Assembly: GCF_022701255.1 (NCBI RefSeq)
Contig: NZ_CP031705.1
Coordinates: 3,534,001 to 3,598,000 of the forward strand
Source: Microcoleus vaginatus HSN003
GTDB lineage: Bacteria > Cyanobacteriota > Cyanobacteriia > Cyanobacteriales > Microcoleaceae
Direction of reading: 5' to 3'
DNA length: 64,000 nt
A program made the translations under genes and the position numbers. Shown here piece after piece: positions 9,910 to 19,071 of this stretch. Numbering within the stretch: position 1 is the first letter of the stretch; every line of letters begins with the position of its first letter. The notes beneath the pieces are model-generated. The model was not told the DNA's origin, did not search any database, and saw only the letters and a program-made list of their open reading frames with translations.

Positions 9910-11364
9910 TTAGACAATTGAATTGAGATTTTGGGCTGCATCGTTCAATTGTTGAGTGCCTACTTTGGTTTGAGTAATACCACTAGCGGTTTCTTTTGCC
10001 GATAGGTTGAGGCTGTTCATCGCCTCCACTACTTGTTTAATAGCAACTGCTTGTTGTTGAGCAGTTAGAGAAATTTGTTGATTGTTCAATACCACATTGT
10101 TAACAGCATTTGCTATTTCCGAGAAAGCTGCTGCCGTTTCTTGACTAATTTTGGTTCCTTCTTCTACTGTTTTCGTACCTTCCTTTGTCACCGTTACGGT
10201 GGAATTTATCGCAGTCTTGATATCATCGACTAGGCGGTTAATTTTCTCGGCCGATTTCTTACTTTGGTCTGCTAGTTTGCGGATTTCTGTGGCTATGACA
10301 GTAAAACCTTTGGCATTTTCGCCCGCCCGGACTGCTTCTACTGAGGCATTCAGTGCCAGCATATTTGTTTGATTGGCTAAATCTGTGACAGCAGTAGAGA
10401 TATTGCCAATCTGATGGGTTTGTTCGCTCAATCGCAGAATTTGTGTCGCGATCGCCCCGACATTTTCTTTCAATATTATCATCGATTCCAAGGTTTGCTC
10501 TACTGCTAGGGTTCCCTTTTCAGTGATATTTAAAGCTTGGCGTGCAGAGTCAGCACCAGCTTGGGCTTGCTGGGCTGATTGTTGGGAAGCTGTGCCCAAC
10601 TCATCCATTGTGATTGTAGTTTGATTTACAGAACTAGATTGCTGTGCGGCTGTACGTTCCTGCTGTTCAACTGTGGCAGCAATCTCTGTGGAAGAACTAA
10701 CAATCATATTGACGGACTGATTCAGTGTCTTTGCAATGCCTGAAGCAATCCACCGAGCGATCGCAATTGCCATAATCGCCGCTATAGCAGTGCTTAAAAT
10801 CACCACTGTAGTCAGGAACTCCAAAGCTTGGATTTGCCTTTTTTCTTTTTCTAACAAAATTATTTCTTCAGTGCTTTGAAACTCATTAGCTATAGCATCA
10901 ACCTGACGAAGCTTTGGTACAATTTGTATTTTCCATAAGTTAACTCCCTCGTCTCGCTTACCTTGATCGACCAAAGAAAACGCTTGTTTGTAGCCTTTGT
11001 CTATCTGATCTTGTAAGACATTCATTTCATCTAGCCGCTGGCGCTGTTGCGGGCTTTGAACCCGCTTGACTAAATCTTCATGGAATTGATCGAAGGTTTT
11101 TACAGCTTCATTGTATTCAGTTAAGAAACCACTCTCTTGTGCCAAAAAATAGCCACGAGCAGCTTTCTGCATACCTGAAAATCCCAGTTCAAGATCTTTT
11201 AAATCTATAACAACCGCATTAGAATTATTTAGCAATTTTGCTTTTTCGCTGACTTCTTTAGCGTTAAAAAAAACCAAAGTAGCAGCTCCCACTGAAAGCA
11301 AAATCGGTATGGAATATCCCCACAGGATACGCTCTTTTAATTTTGTGGTTTTGAAGTTAAGCAT
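9910..11364 (-). CDS. Methyl-accepting chemotaxis protein
   Basis: This 484-residue chemoreceptor has a transmembrane helix near residues 14-34 and a mostly helical extracytoplasmic sensor of about 150 residues resembling CHASE3/four-helix types ([13 protein letters not shown]). A second membrane helix lies near 179-203, followed by a cytoplasmic signalling domain. The hairpin tip reads [22 protein letters not shown] in pieces, a variant of the usual NxLALNAAIEAARAGE that binds CheA/CheW. It would sense a ligand or the redox/light state and steer type IV pili or gliding motility. No che genes adjoin it. A remnant of another receptor start lies 30 bp upstream. Confidence 0.9.
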   Translation of the reverse strand: MLNFKTTKLKERILWGYSIPILLSVGAATLVFFNAKEVSEKAKLLNNSNAVVIDLKDLELGFSGMQKAARGYFLAQESGFLTEYNEAVKTFDQFHEDLVKRVQSPQQRQRLDEMNVLQDQIDKGYKQAFSLVDQGKRDEGVNLWKIQIVPKLRQVDAIANEFQSTEEIILLEKEKRQIQALEFLTTVVILSTAIAAIMAIAIARWIASGIAKTLNQSVNMIVSSSTEIAATVEQQERTAAQQSSSVNQTTITMDELGTASQQSAQQAQAGADSARQALNITEKGTLAVEQTLESMIILKENVGAIATQILRLSEQTHQIGNISTAVTDLANQTNMLALNASVEAVRAGENAKGFTVIATEIRKLADQSKKSAEKINRLVDDIKTAINSTVTVTKEGTKTVEEGTKISQETAAAFSEIANAVNNVVLNNQQISLTAQQQAVAIKQVVEAMNSLNLSAKETASGITQTKVGTQQLNDAAQNLNSIV

Positions 11365-11394
11365 CTTAAAGTTTTCCTATAATTACACAAAAAA

Positions 11395-11472
11395 TTACTT
11401 AATCGCCTTCAAATCAAGGGGAACTCCATCTCCGAGTAACATCTGGTTTCTCAGATTTAAGTTGGCAAACAT
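11395..11472 (-). pseudogene. Remnant of a second chemoreceptor gene 5' end
   Basis: A 25-codon frame starts at an ATG with a strong ribosome site (AAAAGGAGAT) and reads MFANLNLRNQMLLGDGVP then LDLKAIK and stop. The first 19 residues look like the typical N-terminus of cyanobacterial chemoreceptors, normally followed by a membrane helix that is missing here. The frame also stays open about 40 codons upstream of the ATG. It is most likely a deletion remnant; a short peptide is the alternative. Confidence 0.5.
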
Positions 11473-11783
11473 AGCAATATCTCCTTTTGGGTTAGGTAGC
11501 TGAATTATCGGATTGTCAACCATTGATTCACACTCATCAATAAAAACCTGGCAAAACTTAATGTCGAGCAAGCGATGCAGGTCAAGCCTTTAGGATTAAG
11601 AATTGTTCTACCTGCTTCAATGTTGGATAAATCCTGTTTATTCGATTGTAGCGAGAAATTGAGGAACGACACCCAAACATCATCAAATTCTCTCCCCCAC
11701 TCTTTTTATCTCCCACTATTGATTGGGGTTCAAGTCCATCGCATAAATGTTACAACCTAGTTAAGCAACAAAATTTTGAGTTC
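11473..11783. other. Spacer upstream of the C39 peptidase gene
   Basis: No intact gene is visible. It contains the leader sequence (from about 11748) that is duplicated at 9471. A T-arm-like GGTTCAAGTCC at about 11727 has no matching tRNA body. Confidence 0.5.
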
Positions 11784-12806
11784 ATGGAAATAGTAGTGAC
11801 GCTGGTGCTGGGTTCGGTGCTGTTTGTCTGGGGAATGCGGTTCGGGCGAGTGTTAGTTCGCTCTGGAGTGACCGCTAACGATTTGTTTAAGGGCAAAAAC
11901 TCGCTCGCCCTGCTGTTTTTGGGTTTTTATATTGCTTTGCTGCTACTGGCTCTAAATATGCCTCAAATGCCAGTTTTGCCGATCGAGTGGCGCTTTCACG
12001 GGATGCGAGTTACTTGGACTTTGCTACGAGTGATGCTGATGGGAGTCTGCGGTATTGGCTTTACTGTAAGTTGGCAGACGGCGCGATCGCAAGTAATCGC
12101 AGTAATTTTAATTTGCTTGTTGGGATTGGGAGGATTTACAGGCGCTGAAAACTATTTTCTGGCGCCAATTTATGCTGATTTAATAGATAATTTGCAGCCC
12201 AACGGTGTATTTCGACAAACATCTAGCAGCAGTTGCGCGCCGGCGGCGCTAGCAACAGTGTTGAGGCGTTGGGGAATGGATGCGACGGAATCGAGTGTAG
12301 CGCGTTTTGCGGGCACGAGTCGCTTGGGAACTTCGATGCCACAGTTAATAATAGCAGCCAGAGCTTTGGGCATAAATGCGATCGAACTAACGCCCACTTG
12401 GGAGCAAATTCAGCAAATTAATCGCCCCGGAGTGCTAGCAGTTTGGCTATTTGACGGCCCTCGGAAGCTACCGCACGCGGTGGCTTTGCTGGGAATGAAT
12501 GACAGTGTAGCTGCCATTGGAGACCCGGCGCGGGGCAAGATTTTCTATTTAGATAGGGAAACTTTTGCCCTGGTTTGGCGAGAGGAATACGTGCCGATTT
12601 TTCGGTCGGCGGATATCTTGTTAAGCGACAAACAAGCAAGGGATTATTTGAGTAAATTAGGATATAATAGCGGGAATTTAAAAGCAGATATCGAGCGCTT
12701 TCAAACCGATAAAAAATTGCCAGTCAGCGGCAATTTAGACCGGATGACTGAGTTAATGTTGAGCGGCAGTTTTTTGGAAGGAGTCCCCCGATTGGATGGG
12801 AAATAG
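11784..12806 (+). CDS. Membrane-anchored C39-family cysteine peptidase with peptidoglycan-binding-like tail
   Basis: This 340-residue protein has hydrophobic segments near residues 1-20, 40-62, 80-97 and 103-120. A papain-like C39 peptidase domain follows, with Cys151 (SSSSCAPAAL), His231 (KLPHAVAL) and Asp247 (IGDPARGK) forming the expected triad. The C-terminal 60 residues (LGYNSGNLKADIERFQTDKK then LPVSGNLDRMTEL) resemble a peptidoglycan-binding helical repeat. C39 domains usually cut double-glycine leaders of bacteriocin-like peptides inside ABC exporters. Here no ABC domain or substrate peptide is seen, so the target is unknown. Part of its 5' end is duplicated at 9471-9640. Confidence 0.8.
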   Translation: MEIVVTLVLGSVLFVWGMRFGRVLVRSGVTANDLFKGKNSLALLFLGFYIALLLLALNMPQMPVLPIEWRFHGMRVTWTLLRVMLMGVCGIGFTVSWQTARSQVIAVILICLLGLGGFTGAENYFLAPIYADLIDNLQPNGVFRQTSSSSCAPAALATVLRRWGMDATESSVARFAGTSRLGTSMPQLIIAARALGINAIELTPTWEQIQQINRPGVLAVWLFDGPRKLPHAVALLGMNDSVAAIGDPARGKIFYLDRETFALVWREEYVPIFRSADILLSDKQARDYLSKLGYNSGNLKADIERFQTDKKLPVSGNLDRMTELMLSGSFLEGVPRLDGK

Positions 12807-13189
12807 TTATTAAAAATCATCAAGCCCATAGGCACTCTTGACCCACAGAAAATAGGAATCATGCGGTTTTTTTTCAAACAATCTTTGAGTCATTCGTTCC
12901 TAGCGAGCGCAAATATTTGATCGCCCTAGCAGATGAGAGACGATCGCACATTCGTAGCATGGCTGCATGAAATTACCCATATAACCGTAGGCAGTTGCAT
13001 CTAATTCCTCCTCTACTTTTGGCGTTGCAGAATTTGAGGAGGATTCTTCTGGGGAGTAGGGTTAGGCGTCCCGCCTGCTGTGAAAATACACGCCTTCGGG
13101 GTACGAGAGTCCATGCCACAAAACCATCAAAATCATCCCGCAATTATGCAACACCCTATTTTTAGGGTCGATCGCACCTGGGCCACCCC
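12807..13189. other. Intergenic spacer without recognised genes
   Basis: 383 bp with HIP1-like GCGATCGC variants and a GC-rich stretch around 13060-13100. No open frame, repeat array or convincing terminator stands out. Confidence 0.5.
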
Positions 13190-13678
13190 TCACCGTTTTT
13201 GACAATTGGGAACAGTTGAATCGCTCTTTTTAGGCTCAGACAGCTTGACTTCCCATCCAGGTAAATTCCACCAATTAACTCGCTGATTCGGCTGAATCCA
13301 AAAGTTTAGTTGCGTGATCTTGCCATCCTCAAATCTGAGTGTGGGAAAGGTAGGATAACTGGTATCATCGGTTTCGCGATAAGTGCGTCCCAGGTAATTT
13401 AGGCAGGTCGTTAATCCCTCAGCAATTCCCAATTCTTCCACTCCCGTTCCTTTCAATTTTGCATCATCGTAGCTGAAAGAACCGTTGAATGAATTTCCCG
13501 CTAACCCGCCTTTGGTAACAGTGATGGTGAAATCGTAGGTTACGGGAACTGCGTAGGCTTGGGTTGCAGTGACAACTGTGCTCAGAAGAGTCGTGGCGAT
13601 TGCCACCGAGAGTTTTGAAATTGCTTGTACACTCGCCTTCCGAAAAAGAACAACACTATAAATTTCGCTTTCAGCCAT
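13190..13678 (-). CDS. Exported protein of unknown function
   Basis: A 162-residue predicted secreted protein. After a short charged start, a hydrophobic signal segment (LSVAIATTLLSTVV) leads to a likely cleavage after TQAYA. The mature part begins VPVTYDFTITVTKG, includes SFNGSFSYDDAKLKG and is rich in beta-strand residues. This resembles the extracellular domain of PEP-CTERM family proteins of cyanobacteria, but the C-terminal PEP sorting motif is absent. It may be truncated or may use another export route. No enzyme motif is visible. Confidence 0.65.
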   Translation of the reverse strand: MAESEIYSVVLFRKASVQAISKLSVAIATTLLSTVVTATQAYAVPVTYDFTITVTKGGLAGNSFNGSFSYDDAKLKGTGVEELGIAEGLTTCLNYLGRTYRETDDTSYPTFPTLRFEDGKITQLNFWIQPNQRVNWWNLPGWEVKLSEPKKSDSTVPNCQKR

Positions 13679-13848
13679 CGGAAAACTCCTTGATTACACT
13701 TCTCTAGTAAGTGATTTAGCGGATATGATATCATAAGTAATCAGTTAAATGCGATCGCAGCAGACTTCCAAGCTAACAAAAATTATCGCCTCTGCTTAAT
13801 AATGTAGACTTTTTGGGTACTGAAAACCCCAAGAGTCAACCCTCGTCT

Positions 13849-14877
13849 TTAATCGCCCAGAATTAACTCAGTAGATTGAACAATATTCATTCCCGCGGCC
13901 GCAAATCTTTGAAAAGCCGCATCTGCTTGTTCCGTAAAATCAACAACACCCGGAACAACCACAGGCGAAGTGCAATCTTCCAGCAAATAAACCTTATTTG
14001 CAAAATTCGGATCTCGCGCCCAAATTTCCGTTAACAAATCATCAATTGTCCAAGCAACGCAGTGACTTTTGGCTTGTCCGGCAATAATTACTGCATCAAA
14101 ATCGAGCAATTTATCCATAAACTTAGCATTCTTTTCGGCAATCGGATTGCCGTCGAATCCATCTAAAACTTCCGGTCGCAAAACCGAATAATTTTCGGTT
14201 AGCGGATTCCCACCTTTGATTTCAAAAAGTGCTTGGCTGTTGCGGGCGATGCTGTGGAAAAATATTGCTTCTTCCACCGCCGAAACCAGCGCGTGTCCGA
14301 TGCCGCCCAGCATCGAGTGATAGGGCCAAATTGTCAGAGGATATTTCCCATCGTCGCTGAGTTTTTTGAGGTAGTGGCAAGCCTGTTTTTCGAGTGCGGA
14401 AAAATTGCCGCCACTAATGCTATCGGCGACGGCGGGAGTGACTTTCCAAATGCCTTTTTGGACATCTTCAATTGTAATAGAAGTTGCGGCGGGTACGGGG
14501 TGTTCGCCTGCTTGGTCGATCCAAAAAATTGGATGAAAAATTTGCAGGGCGGTGTGGGTATCCATTGTGGGCGCAATGGTGGTAATTGCATTTAAATTGC
14601 GGTAAATAAATTCGCACAGCCGCCAGTTATCATCAACTGCACCGCTACCGGAACGCCCGCCCACAAATAGTTCAAATTCGGGTAAACAAAAGGTATTTTG
14701 GGCATCGATTATCATCAAACAAATGCGGTTTGTGTCCCTTGCGGCGGGCTGGATGTTGTGCTGTTTGGCCCAATCTTTCGCTTGGGTGGCCCGTTCTTGG
14801 TAGGGGACTCGCCAGACTTCGCCTACTTTTTTCTGGTCGAAATGTTCGGGGATTGGAAGTTGGGCTTTTGGTGTCAT
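13849..14877 (-). CDS. Isochorismatase-like cysteine hydrolase
   Basis: A 342-residue protein of the isochorismatase/nicotinamidase superfamily. The expected catalytic features are present: Asp58 (LMIIDAQNTF), a lysine around residue 179 (DGKYPLTIWPYH) and the nucleophile Cys273 (GQAKSHCVAWTIDDLL). It is longer than nicotinamidase (about 200 residues), with an N-terminal extension and a large middle insert, so the substrate is uncertain; amide or isochorismate-type hydrolysis is possible. It is encoded divergently from the VTT-domain gene at 14956 with an 80-bp shared promoter region. Confidence 0.75.
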   Translation of the reverse strand: MTPKAQLPIPEHFDQKKVGEVWRVPYQERATQAKDWAKQHNIQPAARDTNRICLMIIDAQNTFCLPEFELFVGGRSGSGAVDDNWRLCEFIYRNLNAITTIAPTMDTHTALQIFHPIFWIDQAGEHPVPAATSITIEDVQKGIWKVTPAVADSISGGNFSALEKQACHYLKKLSDDGKYPLTIWPYHSMLGGIGHALVSAVEEAIFFHSIARNSQALFEIKGGNPLTENYSVLRPEVLDGFDGNPIAEKNAKFMDKLLDFDAVIIAGQAKSHCVAWTIDDLLTEIWARDPNFANKVYLLEDCTSPVVVPGVVDFTEQADAAFQRFAAAGMNIVQSTELILGD

Positions 14878-14955
14878 GACCTATCGCTTGTAGGGTAGTT
14901 TACACTAATAATTTAAGTTTCGAGTATAATGCTGATAAATACTTGCGAGTAAATC

Positions 14956-15687
14956 ATGACCAAAGAACGAATCCAAGATTATGCTAGGGTAAAACTTAAA
15001 CGCATAGTGTTGTTTTTTTCGATCGCACTTTTGCTCGCTCTCTTAATTGTAGCAACGAGATCTGCCTACGTTCAAGAGGTTTTGAGAACTCTGTTAATGC
15101 GGATCGAGGATTTAGGGTGGTGGGGGCCAGTGGCTTTTGTAGCTACTTATAACTTGGCTACTGTGCTGTTTGTACCGGGTTCCGTACTGACGCTGGGAGG
15201 AGGGGCGATTTTTGGTTTTTGGTGGGGTTCTGTTTACGTCTTTGCGGCGTCCACTTTAGGTGCTGTATTTGCTTTTGCGATCGGGCGCTATTTGTGCCGC
15301 GATCGCGTGGTAAAATATATGGAATCTCACCCCAAGTTTAAAGCTCTCGATCGCGCAGTTTCCCAACAAGGATTAAAAATAGTTTTTTTGACTCGTCTTT
15401 GTCCTTTATTTCCTTTCAATTTATTGAATTACGCTCTGGGAATTACTCAGGTTTCTTTGAAAGATTACGTGCTGGGTTCCTTTGGCATGATACCGGGCAC
15501 AATTATGTACGTTTACTCGGGTTCTTTGGTGGGAGAGGTTGCTGCGATAGGTAGAGAAACTCTGTATACAAGCCCTCAAGATTCCGCCGTAAAATGGTTG
15601 ATTAATATTATCAGTTTTATTGCTACAGTCGCTGTTACTGTCTTTATCACTCGCCTAGCCAGCAAAGCTTTGGAAGAAAGTATTTAA
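14956..15687 (+). CDS. TVP38/TMEM64 (VTT-domain) membrane protein
   Basis: This 243-residue inner-membrane protein has a helix near residues 17-37, then the VTT/SNARE-associated domain with GPVAFVATYNLATVLFVPGS, a glycine-rich GGGAIFGFWWGS and RLCPLFPFNLLNYALGIT. This is the DedA/TMEM64 superfamily, linked to lipid scrambling and membrane homeostasis. The next gene, a MerA-like reductase, starts 16 bp downstream. This is a conserved pairing in cyanobacteria and suggests a common operon. Confidence 0.85.
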   Translation: MTKERIQDYARVKLKRIVLFFSIALLLALLIVATRSAYVQEVLRTLLMRIEDLGWWGPVAFVATYNLATVLFVPGSVLTLGGGAIFGFWWGSVYVFAASTLGAVFAFAIGRYLCRDRVVKYMESHPKFKALDRAVSQQGLKIVFLTRLCPLFPFNLLNYALGITQVSLKDYVLGSFGMIPGTIMYVYSGSLVGEVAAIGRETLYTSPQDSAVKWLINIISFIATVAVTVFITRLASKALEESI

Positions 15688-15703
15688 TTAGGAGAATTTG
15701 CGA

Positions 15704-17239
15704 ATGTCGCAGTCAAAAGTCGATCGCGTAACTGTCCCCCCGATGGACGAACACAACCAGAAATTAGTCTCCTATTTGCATCCCTCCGATTGGGTAAATC
15801 CCCAGCCGGCTAGTTCTTATAATTTAGTAGTAATTGGCGCGGGTCCCGCCGGATTAATTGTGGCTGCGGGTGCGGCAGGTTTGGGCGCGAAAGTTGCTTT
15901 GATTGAAAAACATTTGATGGGCGGCGACTGTTTAAATGTCGGTTGTGTACCCTCAAAAGCTTTAATTCGCTCGTCTCGCACTGTTGGCGATATCTGGGAA
16001 GCAAATAAATTTGGTGTTAATGTTTCTGACAGTGTAGAAGTGGATTTTGCCGCTGTGATGGAACGGCTGCGCCGCATCAGGGCGGGAATCAGCGATGTTG
16101 ATTCGGTTCAACGATATCAGGAGAAATTAGGAGTAGATGTTTTTCTGGGTTCTGGTCGTTTTACTAGCAATAATACAGTTGAAGTTGCAGGTCAAACTCT
16201 CCGCTTTAAAAAAGCAGTTATTGCTACAGGCGCAAGGGCGCTACAACCACAAATTCCAGGTTTACAGGAAGCTGGATATCTGACAAATGAAACTGTTTTT
16301 AACCTCACGGAAAGACCTCAACGTTTGGGAGTAATTGGCGCAGGGCCGATCGGCTGCGAATTGGCTCAAGCATTCCGCAGGCTGGGTTCGGAAGTCGTAT
16401 TGCTGCACAAAAATGCTCAGATTTTAGACAAAGAAGATGCGGATGCTGCTAAAATCGTGCAGCAGGCTTTTCTACGCGAAGAAATTCAACTAATACTAGA
16501 ATCCCAAATAGAGCGCGTTGAGAAGACAAATGCAGGCAAAGTAATTTATTATAAATCTCAAGGTAACGAAGCATCGGTAACAGTAGATGAAATTATTGTG
16601 AGTACAGGGCGATCGCCCAACGTCGAAGGATTGAATCTGGAGGCTGTGGGCGTAGAATACGATACACACACGGGCGTATTTGTCAACGACAACTTGCAAA
16701 CTACTAATCCCCGCATTTATGCCGCCGGGGATATTTGCATGAAACATAAATTTACTCACGCTGCTGATTTTGCCGCGAGAATGGTAATTCAAAACACTCT
16801 ATTTTTCGGGCGCAAAAAGCTCAGCGCTTTGACGATACCTTGGTGTACTTACACAGATCCGGAAATTGCTCGCGTCGGATTGGGCGATCGCGAGTTGCAA
16901 GCCGCAGGGATTGATATCGATACATTTTTAATTCCTTTCAGTCAAGTCGATCGGGCAATTATTGACGGCGAAGAGGAAGGATTTGTGAAAATTCACGTCA
17001 AAAAAGGCAGCGATAAAATATTAGGTGCAACTATTGTAGCGCGCCACGCTGGGGATATGATCAGCGAGATTACTTTGGCAATGGTTAACAATATTGGTTT
17101 GGGAAAGATTGCTAGCACAATTCACCCGTATCCGACACAAGCTGATGCAATTCGGAAAGCGGGAGATGCTTACAATCGCACTCGTTTGACGCCGTTTGTT
17201 AAGAATTTGTTTAATCGTTGGCTGGCTTGGACGCGATAA
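15704..17239 (+). CDS. Mercuric reductase-like pyridine nucleotide-disulfide oxidoreductase
   Basis: A FAD-dependent reductase of 511-512 residues in the MerA/dihydrolipoamide dehydrogenase family. The FAD-binding site VIGAGPAGL is followed by the redox-active disulfide GGDCLNVGCVPSKA, a second NAD(P)H-binding Rossmann motif GVIGAGPIGCELAQ, the ATG-like AAGDICMKHKFTH and the dimerisation domain ending HPYPTQADAIRKAGD. The N-terminal heavy-metal domain and the C-terminal cysteine pair needed for Hg(II) are absent. The substrate may therefore be another thiol or disulfide. ATG 15704 is chosen because GGAG lies 9 bp upstream; a TTG at 15698 is too close. It is translationally close to the VTT gene. 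Confidence 0.87.
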   Translation: MSQSKVDRVTVPPMDEHNQKLVSYLHPSDWVNPQPASSYNLVVIGAGPAGLIVAAGAAGLGAKVALIEKHLMGGDCLNVGCVPSKALIRSSRTVGDIWEANKFGVNVSDSVEVDFAAVMERLRRIRAGISDVDSVQRYQEKLGVDVFLGSGRFTSNNTVEVAGQTLRFKKAVIATGARALQPQIPGLQEAGYLTNETVFNLTERPQRLGVIGAGPIGCELAQAFRRLGSEVVLLHKNAQILDKEDADAAKIVQQAFLREEIQLILESQIERVEKTNAGKVIYYKSQGNEASVTVDEIIVSTGRSPNVEGLNLEAVGVEYDTHTGVFVNDNLQTTNPRIYAAGDICMKHKFTHAADFAARMVIQNTLFFGRKKLSALTIPWCTYTDPEIARVGLGDRELQAAGIDIDTFLIPFSQVDRAIIDGEEEGFVKIHVKKGSDKILGATIVARHAGDMISEITLAMVNNIGLGKIASTIHPYPTQADAIRKAGDAYNRTRLTPFVKNLFNRWLAWTR

Positions 17240-17249
17240 GTAAATAATT

Positions 17250-17356
17250 GTGGAACAGGCATCTTGCCGGTTCATTATCGGCTTTTATGGGCGGCGTCTA
17301 AGCCTACCACAAAATAAAATTCACTCTCTGTGGAACAGGCATCTTGCCTGTTCATA
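17250..17356. repeat. Duplicated GGAACAGGCATCTTGCC palindrome-type repeat
   Basis: TGTGGAACAGGCATCTTGCC occurs at about 17250 and again at about 17331. The second copy is followed by TGTTC, so each forms a small hairpin (GAACAGGC with GCCTGTTC in copy two). A related GGGACGGGCATCTTGCCCGTCC lies near 47930. Confidence 0.75.
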
Positions 17357-17382
17357 AAAAAGCTGCAAAATTAGGTGTGTTT

Positions 17383-17973
17383 TTATCCTTGTGTTTCTGT
17401 TTCTGTTTCCAATCCAACACTTTCATACAAAAGTGCGATCGGCAAATCAAACCCAATACTTGATAAAGTGATCATCTCCCCAGCAGTGTAAGAATAGTAC
17501 AGCCACATTCTGCCCTCTCCCCGACAGTAACGCTCAACAAAAATCTTTTGTGAATCAATCAAGATATACTCTTGCAAAGTCGGATTTTTCAGGTAACAAG
17601 TAAATTTTTCATCCCTATCTTTAGCACTTGTACTAGGAGAAAGAACTTCCACAATGATTTTAGGATTCTGAATGAATGTGCGGGAATTCATGTCTTGAGG
17701 GTCGCAACTGACTATCACATCAGGATAGTAGTAACGGCTTTGAAAACTGACTTGCAATTTCACATCTGACACGTTCATCCGACAGCCTCTGGAACGCAGA
17801 TGTGGGCGCAATGCAGTGTAAAAGTTAAGTGCAACATCGTTATGAGGAATTGTACTGCCCGTCATGGCAAAAACTTCGCCGTTGACATATTCGTAGCGAA
17901 TCTCTTGTTGAGCTTCCCATTCGAGATATTCCTCAACGGTCATTTTTTGGGGTGCTTGGGGAATGGATATCAT
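17383..17973 (-). CDS. Uma2/DUF820 family putative restriction-fold protein
   Basis: A 196-residue member of the Uma2 (DUF820) family, abundant in cyanobacteria and predicted to keep a PD-(D/E)XK nuclease fold. Family landmarks are EYLEWEAQQEIRYEYVNGEV near the start, YYPDVIV (acidic residue), PKIIVEVLSPST and LQEYILIDS. These supply the usual D, E and K/Q positions. The cellular role is not established. The start at 17973 fits the family, with the sequence MTVEEYLEW close behind. Confidence 0.85.
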   Translation of the reverse strand: MISIPQAPQKMTVEEYLEWEAQQEIRYEYVNGEVFAMTGSTIPHNDVALNFYTALRPHLRSRGCRMNVSDVKLQVSFQSRYYYPDVIVSCDPQDMNSRTFIQNPKIIVEVLSPSTSAKDRDEKFTCYLKNPTLQEYILIDSQKIFVERYCRGEGRMWLYYSYTAGEMITLSSIGFDLPIALLYESVGLETETETQG

Positions 17974-18048
17974 AACAAAATTTTTTGCAATGTTACTTTG
18001 ATTTTAGCATTAGGAGTTGGGAGAGCTGCCACGCAAACAAACCCTGCC

Positions 18049-18897
18049 TTAAAAATCCCCTTCATCTACTTGGAATACAGTCAATCCTAAGCTTCTCCAC
18101 ATATCAACAACTTGCTGGCGATCGTCGAAAACAAACTTAACATTATATTTCCCTACAATATGCCGCCGATAGAACTCCTCTTTAATAATCGAATCCTTCC
18201 TCATATCTCCGGTTTTCCGCATATAAAGAGCGGCATAATTAACCTCGTACTGCTGCAACCATTTTTTAGTTTGAGGCTGGCAGTCATCTGTTCGGCCCGA
18301 CACTATAATAATATGGGCGCTGGACTGCCACTTGCGAACGGTATCTAAAACTGGCGGATTGGGCAAATCGCGATCGCACGTAGAAGCATCAAAAGGATTT
18401 CTGCCGTTGAGAAGTGCCAGCGTACCGTCCATATCAACAATAATTGCATCCGGCCAATCCGGGTTATATTCCGGCGGCACAACGGGAACCCGCACGTACT
18501 TATTGTACATCTTCATTATCACCTCTTTGCCCACAGAATTAAGCCTTTTCAAATCCCGTTTAATACATTCCTCAACCGGAACTTGCAGGAAAGAATCATT
18601 AACTTCGACGATGGCTTTACCTTTTACCAACTGTTTGATATGCTCGATGTGAGACCCGAAATTAGTATCATCAACAATGACGTGCTTGCCGCTTTCCAAA
18701 GCCATCAAAATAATCGTATCTCTCAACTGCAAAATAAACTTTTCATTCGCCGGCGACCAATGAGAAGCGTGAGCCATTTCTCTGAGCAAATCTTTATTGC
18801 TACGCACCCACTTTGCAGGTTCAGACAGCAGCAATTCCCTAGCAAATTGAGATTTTCCCGAAGCAGGTAAACCGACAAGTACAATAACTCTTTTCAT
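18049..18897 (-). CDS. pnkp: T4-type polynucleotide 5'-kinase/3'-phosphatase (Pnkp)
   Basis: A 282-residue two-domain RNA/DNA end-healing enzyme, colinear with phage T4 Pnkp (301 residues). The N-terminal kinase has a P-loop at residues 9-16 (GLPASGKS; Lys15 matches the T4 position) and VDDTNF. The C-terminal HAD-type phosphatase has DMDGTLA with Asp155 and Asp157, followed by VSGRTDD, TGDMRKDSIIKEEF and the C-terminal DDRQQVVDMWRSLG ending in GDF. Together these convert 2',3'-cyclic/3'-phosphate and 5'-OH ends into 3'-OH and 5'-phosphate for ligation. It lies 170 bp downstream of a Rnl1-like ligase gene on the same strand, forming a repair cassette. Confidence 0.92.
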   Translation of the reverse strand: MKRVIVLVGLPASGKSQFARELLLSEPAKWVRSNKDLLREMAHASHWSPANEKFILQLRDTIILMALESGKHVIVDDTNFGSHIEHIKQLVKGKAIVEVNDSFLQVPVEECIKRDLKRLNSVGKEVIMKMYNKYVRVPVVPPEYNPDWPDAIIVDMDGTLALLNGRNPFDASTCDRDLPNPPVLDTVRKWQSSAHIIIVSGRTDDCQPQTKKWLQQYEVNYAALYMRKTGDMRKDSIIKEEFYRRHIVGKYNVKFVFDDRQQVVDMWRSLGLTVFQVDEGDF

Positions 18898-19021
18898 GGT
18901 AATTAGAAAGAAGAAGGATGAAGGAAGAATGCTCGTACAGCAAGCTTTTTAGCTGTATCTTAGGTTTAATTAGGTGCATTTCTTTCTTCTGCCACCTAAA
19001 ATATAATGTTAATCTTCGATC

Positions 19022-19071
19022 GTAGTGACGACTAAAGTCCTCATTCAAGAAAGGACTGTAGTCGTTACTAC
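19022..19071. repeat. Imperfect 20-bp inverted repeat in the ligase-kinase spacer
   Basis: Arms 19022-19041 and 19052-19071 pair at 18 of 20 positions around a 10-nt loop. The right arm contains the stop codon of the RNA ligase gene. It could act as an mRNA hairpin or partial terminator; GTAGT...ACTAC ends are also typical of dispersed palindromes. Confidence 0.8.

Noticed and set aside
11720..11740. T-arm-like GGTTCAAGTCC near 11727
   Set aside because: No anticodon stem, D arm or acceptor stem could be found nearby.
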